Source of the DNA: a virus
DNA: 32,181 bases
Virus record (IMG/VR): IMGVR_UViG_3300025303_000103
Coordinates: 1 to 32,181 of that record
Direction: 5' to 3' (one strand)
Below are positions 30,663 through 32,181 of the stretch, piece by piece (position 1 is the first letter of the stretch; each line of letters opens with the position of its first letter). The notes under the pieces are model-generated. The model was not told where the DNA came from. It worked only from the letters and a program-made list of their open reading frames with translations, and did no database searches. The translations under genes were made by a program, and so were the position numbers.

Positions 30663-30865
30663 GGCCCGCAGGAACCCCCACAGCAGCCCAACGACGACGA
30701 CTCGCCACCGCAGTACGCAAACGTGCCCAAGCCGAACAGCGAGCCGAGGAAGCCTTCCTCCAAGAGTTGCGCGCCATCCACGCCGAGGGTGTCTCCATCC
30801 GCAAACTCGCCGAGGAGTTGGGCCATTCGACCAACACCATCCAACGGTGGCTGAAAGGGGAGTAG
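30656..30865 (+). CDS. Small helix-turn-helix DNA-binding protein
   Basis: A 69-aa protein from ATG 30656 (GTG 30659 and TTG 30632 are alternatives; none has a clear ribosome site). A basic helix (AAQRRRLATAVRKRAQAEQRA) is followed by a resolvase/homeodomain-like helix-turn-helix, EGVSIRKLAEELGHSTNTIQ, ending RWLKGE at the C-terminus. It is convergent with the integrase, five bases apart, and divergent from the leftward block. A repressor, excisionase-like protein or other lysis-lysogeny regulator is inferred. It is much smaller than classical cI-type repressors. Confidence 0.7.
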   Translation: MVRPAGTPTAAQRRRLATAVRKRAQAEQRAEEAFLQELRAIHAEGVSIRKLAEELGHSTNTIQRWLKGE

Positions 30866-30870
30866 GCGTT

Positions 30871-32133
30871 CTACAAGGCTTTCGGGACCAACACGGCCAG
30901 GGCATCCATCATCGCGGAGTTCTTCGCCTGGTCAGCGTGCGCGTACACCCGGGTCACCTCAGCCGAGGCGTGACCAAGGATCTCCATCCGGGTTTGTTCG
31001 TCGGCACCGGCCGCACGGAGCACGGTGGCAGTGGTGTGGCGGGTGGCGTGCAAGGGCATCGTCTCGTTAGAACCGATGATGCCAGCACCGCGTAGGAGTG
31101 CGTGCCATGCCTCGGAGTCATCCTTTGGGTCCACGGGGCGCCCGTCGACCCGGTGGAACACGAGGTTGTGGGGGTTGGCCCCAACATCCTTGGCGTGCAG
31201 CTCTGCCAGCGCCAGTCGCAGCGGTTCGATGATGGGCACCCACCGTTTACCGGATTCCGACTTCGGTCGCGTCAACGCCAGTGAGGCGTGCAGCGGGTGG
31301 TATTCGAACTTCACTGGCACATCCCACCGGGGATTGGTGCAGCGGGCGCCGTACTTCTTCCCGCACGGCCAGCGGCCGGTGAACTCTCCGCACCCGTGGG
31401 CACGCTTGATGGACTGCAACTGCCACGTGATGTCCACCGCACCCGATTCAAGGTCGACTCGGTCCCACGTCATCCCAAGGGTCTCACCCTGCCGGGTACC
31501 GGTGAGGAACACGAACAACCACCTGGCAGCTTCCATCTGATTACAGTGCTCGGCCGCGTAGGTGAGGATCGTCTGCACCTGGTCGACAGTCAGGGCTGCC
31601 CGTTCACCGGGTACGAAGTCGGGTGTGTCGACGGCGTCGCATGGGTTGTGCCGGATGATCCTCTCCGCCACGGCGTCGGTGAGTGCCTTGTTCAGCACCA
31701 CGTGAGCCTTCTGGGCGCGACGCTCACCCTTGCCGATGGTGTTGGTCATTCGCCTCACGTCGGCCGCGGTGAGTTCCACCAGCTTCTTGCTGCCGATGAT
31801 GCGGGCGATGTTCGCGCAGGTGTACCCGTAGTCCTTGTACGTGCTTGGCCTGATGCGTTCCTTGTGGATGTGGGGGAGCCAGTAGTCGAGCCATTTCGTC
31901 ACGGTGATGCTTCGGTCGAGTCGGAGGCCGTCGGCGGTCTCGGCTTTCAGTTGCTCGAGTTTGGCTACGGCGGTGCGGTAGTCGCCGGCGTAGACGTAGC
32001 GCCGTCGCCGCTTCCCGTCTGGTCCGGGGGATGCTTCGATGCTGCCGTACCAGATGCCGTCGCTCTTGCGTTGGGAGATGCTGCCCTCGCCCTTGGCCCT
32101 CGACGGCTTCTTCTTCTTGGACACGAACGGCAT
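30871..32133 (-). CDS. int: Tyrosine integrase
   Basis: A 420-aa site-specific recombinase that integrates and excises the genome at attP/attB. A basic N-terminal arm-binding part (residues 1-50; SISQRKSDGIWYG then KRRRRYVYAG) leads to the core-binding helices (about 75-170) and the catalytic domain. Active-site residues are Arg214 (TGTRQGE), Lys291 (TRPKSESGKR), His362 and Arg365 (LHATRHT), His388 (GHAS) and Tyr397 (TRVYAH). A Cys-bearing insertion (about 245-275: C248, C257, C265) interrupts the domain, as in other actinobacterial integrases. ATG 32133 has GGAGAGGAA six bases ahead. No attP core was recognised next to it. Confidence 0.93.
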   Translation of the reverse strand: MPFVSKKKKPSRAKGEGSISQRKSDGIWYGSIEASPGPDGKRRRRYVYAGDYRTAVAKLEQLKAETADGLRLDRSITVTKWLDYWLPHIHKERIRPSTYKDYGYTCANIARIIGSKKLVELTAADVRRMTNTIGKGERRAQKAHVVLNKALTDAVAERIIRHNPCDAVDTPDFVPGERAALTVDQVQTILTYAAEHCNQMEAARWLFVFLTGTRQGETLGMTWDRVDLESGAVDITWQLQSIKRAHGCGEFTGRWPCGKKYGARCTNPRWDVPVKFEYHPLHASLALTRPKSESGKRWVPIIEPLRLALAELHAKDVGANPHNLVFHRVDGRPVDPKDDSEAWHALLRGAGIIGSNETMPLHATRHTTATVLRAAGADEQTRMEILGHASAEVTRVYAHADQAKNSAMMDALAVLVPKAL

Positions 32134-32181
32134 GGGCAGTTCCTCTCCGTAGCGACTCCACACGACGCTACACACATACAT

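Noticed and set aside
31280-31320. TTCGAAC-type stretch resembling a tRNA T-arm, considered as an attP core
   Set aside because: It lies within the integrase coding sequence and has no matching acceptor stem; no credible tRNA or attP core is visible.
1-32181. CRISPR arrays, insertion sequences and tRNA genes across the window
   Set aside because: No regularly spaced direct repeats, transposase motifs or tRNA cloverleaf sequences were seen on reading both strands; small or divergent ones could be missed by eye.

Overview
The window reads as part of the genome of a temperate, long-tailed (siphovirus-type) actinobacteriophage or prophage. It has high G+C, tightly packed genes with ATGA, GTGA or TAATG junctions, and head, tail, lysis and integration modules in the usual siphovirus order. 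A lysin B (mycolylarabinogalactan esterase-like) gene beside lysin A points to a host with a mycolic-acid envelope (order Mycobacteriales: Mycobacterium, Gordonia, Rhodococcus, Nocardia or relatives). The exact genus cannot be told from sequence alone.

Layout. 1-913: end of an upstream head gene, tandem RNA hairpins and the scaffold gene. 950-4558: major capsid protein with an inserted beta domain, four head-tail joining/neck proteins, a terminator-like hairpin and the major tail protein. 4555-5312: the two tail assembly chaperones, linked by a -1 frameshift site with a UUCG-capped hairpin. 5315-11240: tape measure protein with an internal Cys/His peptidase-like domain, then two baseplate/minor tail proteins. 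11302-20795: host-contact apparatus, including a minor tail protein with a TIM-barrel glycosidase-like domain and a glycine-rich tip, a pectate-lyase-fold tail spike and small accessory proteins. 20776-22908 (minus strand): a complete membrane acyltransferase with an SGNH domain, lying antisense inside the late region; it looks like a lysogenic-conversion (moron) gene. 23007-27481: lysis region with two micro-genes, a helical protein, lysin A, lysin B, an r1t-like holin and three further membrane proteins, closed by a strong rightward terminator at 27756-27792.

27478-30589: a mostly leftward block of small genes (37-112 aa), several with Cys/His zinc-ribbon patterns. Three lie outside standard size limits or overlap neighbours, and one is split by a frameshift. 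30597-30662: a compact divergent control region with two candidate leaderless promoters and a seven-codon leader. It is followed by a small helix-turn-helix protein and, convergent to it, a complete tyrosine integrase (30871-32133).

How it works together: the rightward late operon builds the particle and lyses the cell. The leftward genes, the acyltransferase and the control region probably act during establishment or lysogeny. No tRNA, CRISPR array, insertion sequence or attP core was recognised. No gene-free stretch exceeds about 120 bases. Identities of the recognisable genes rest on family motifs and gene order read by eye; no database search was run.
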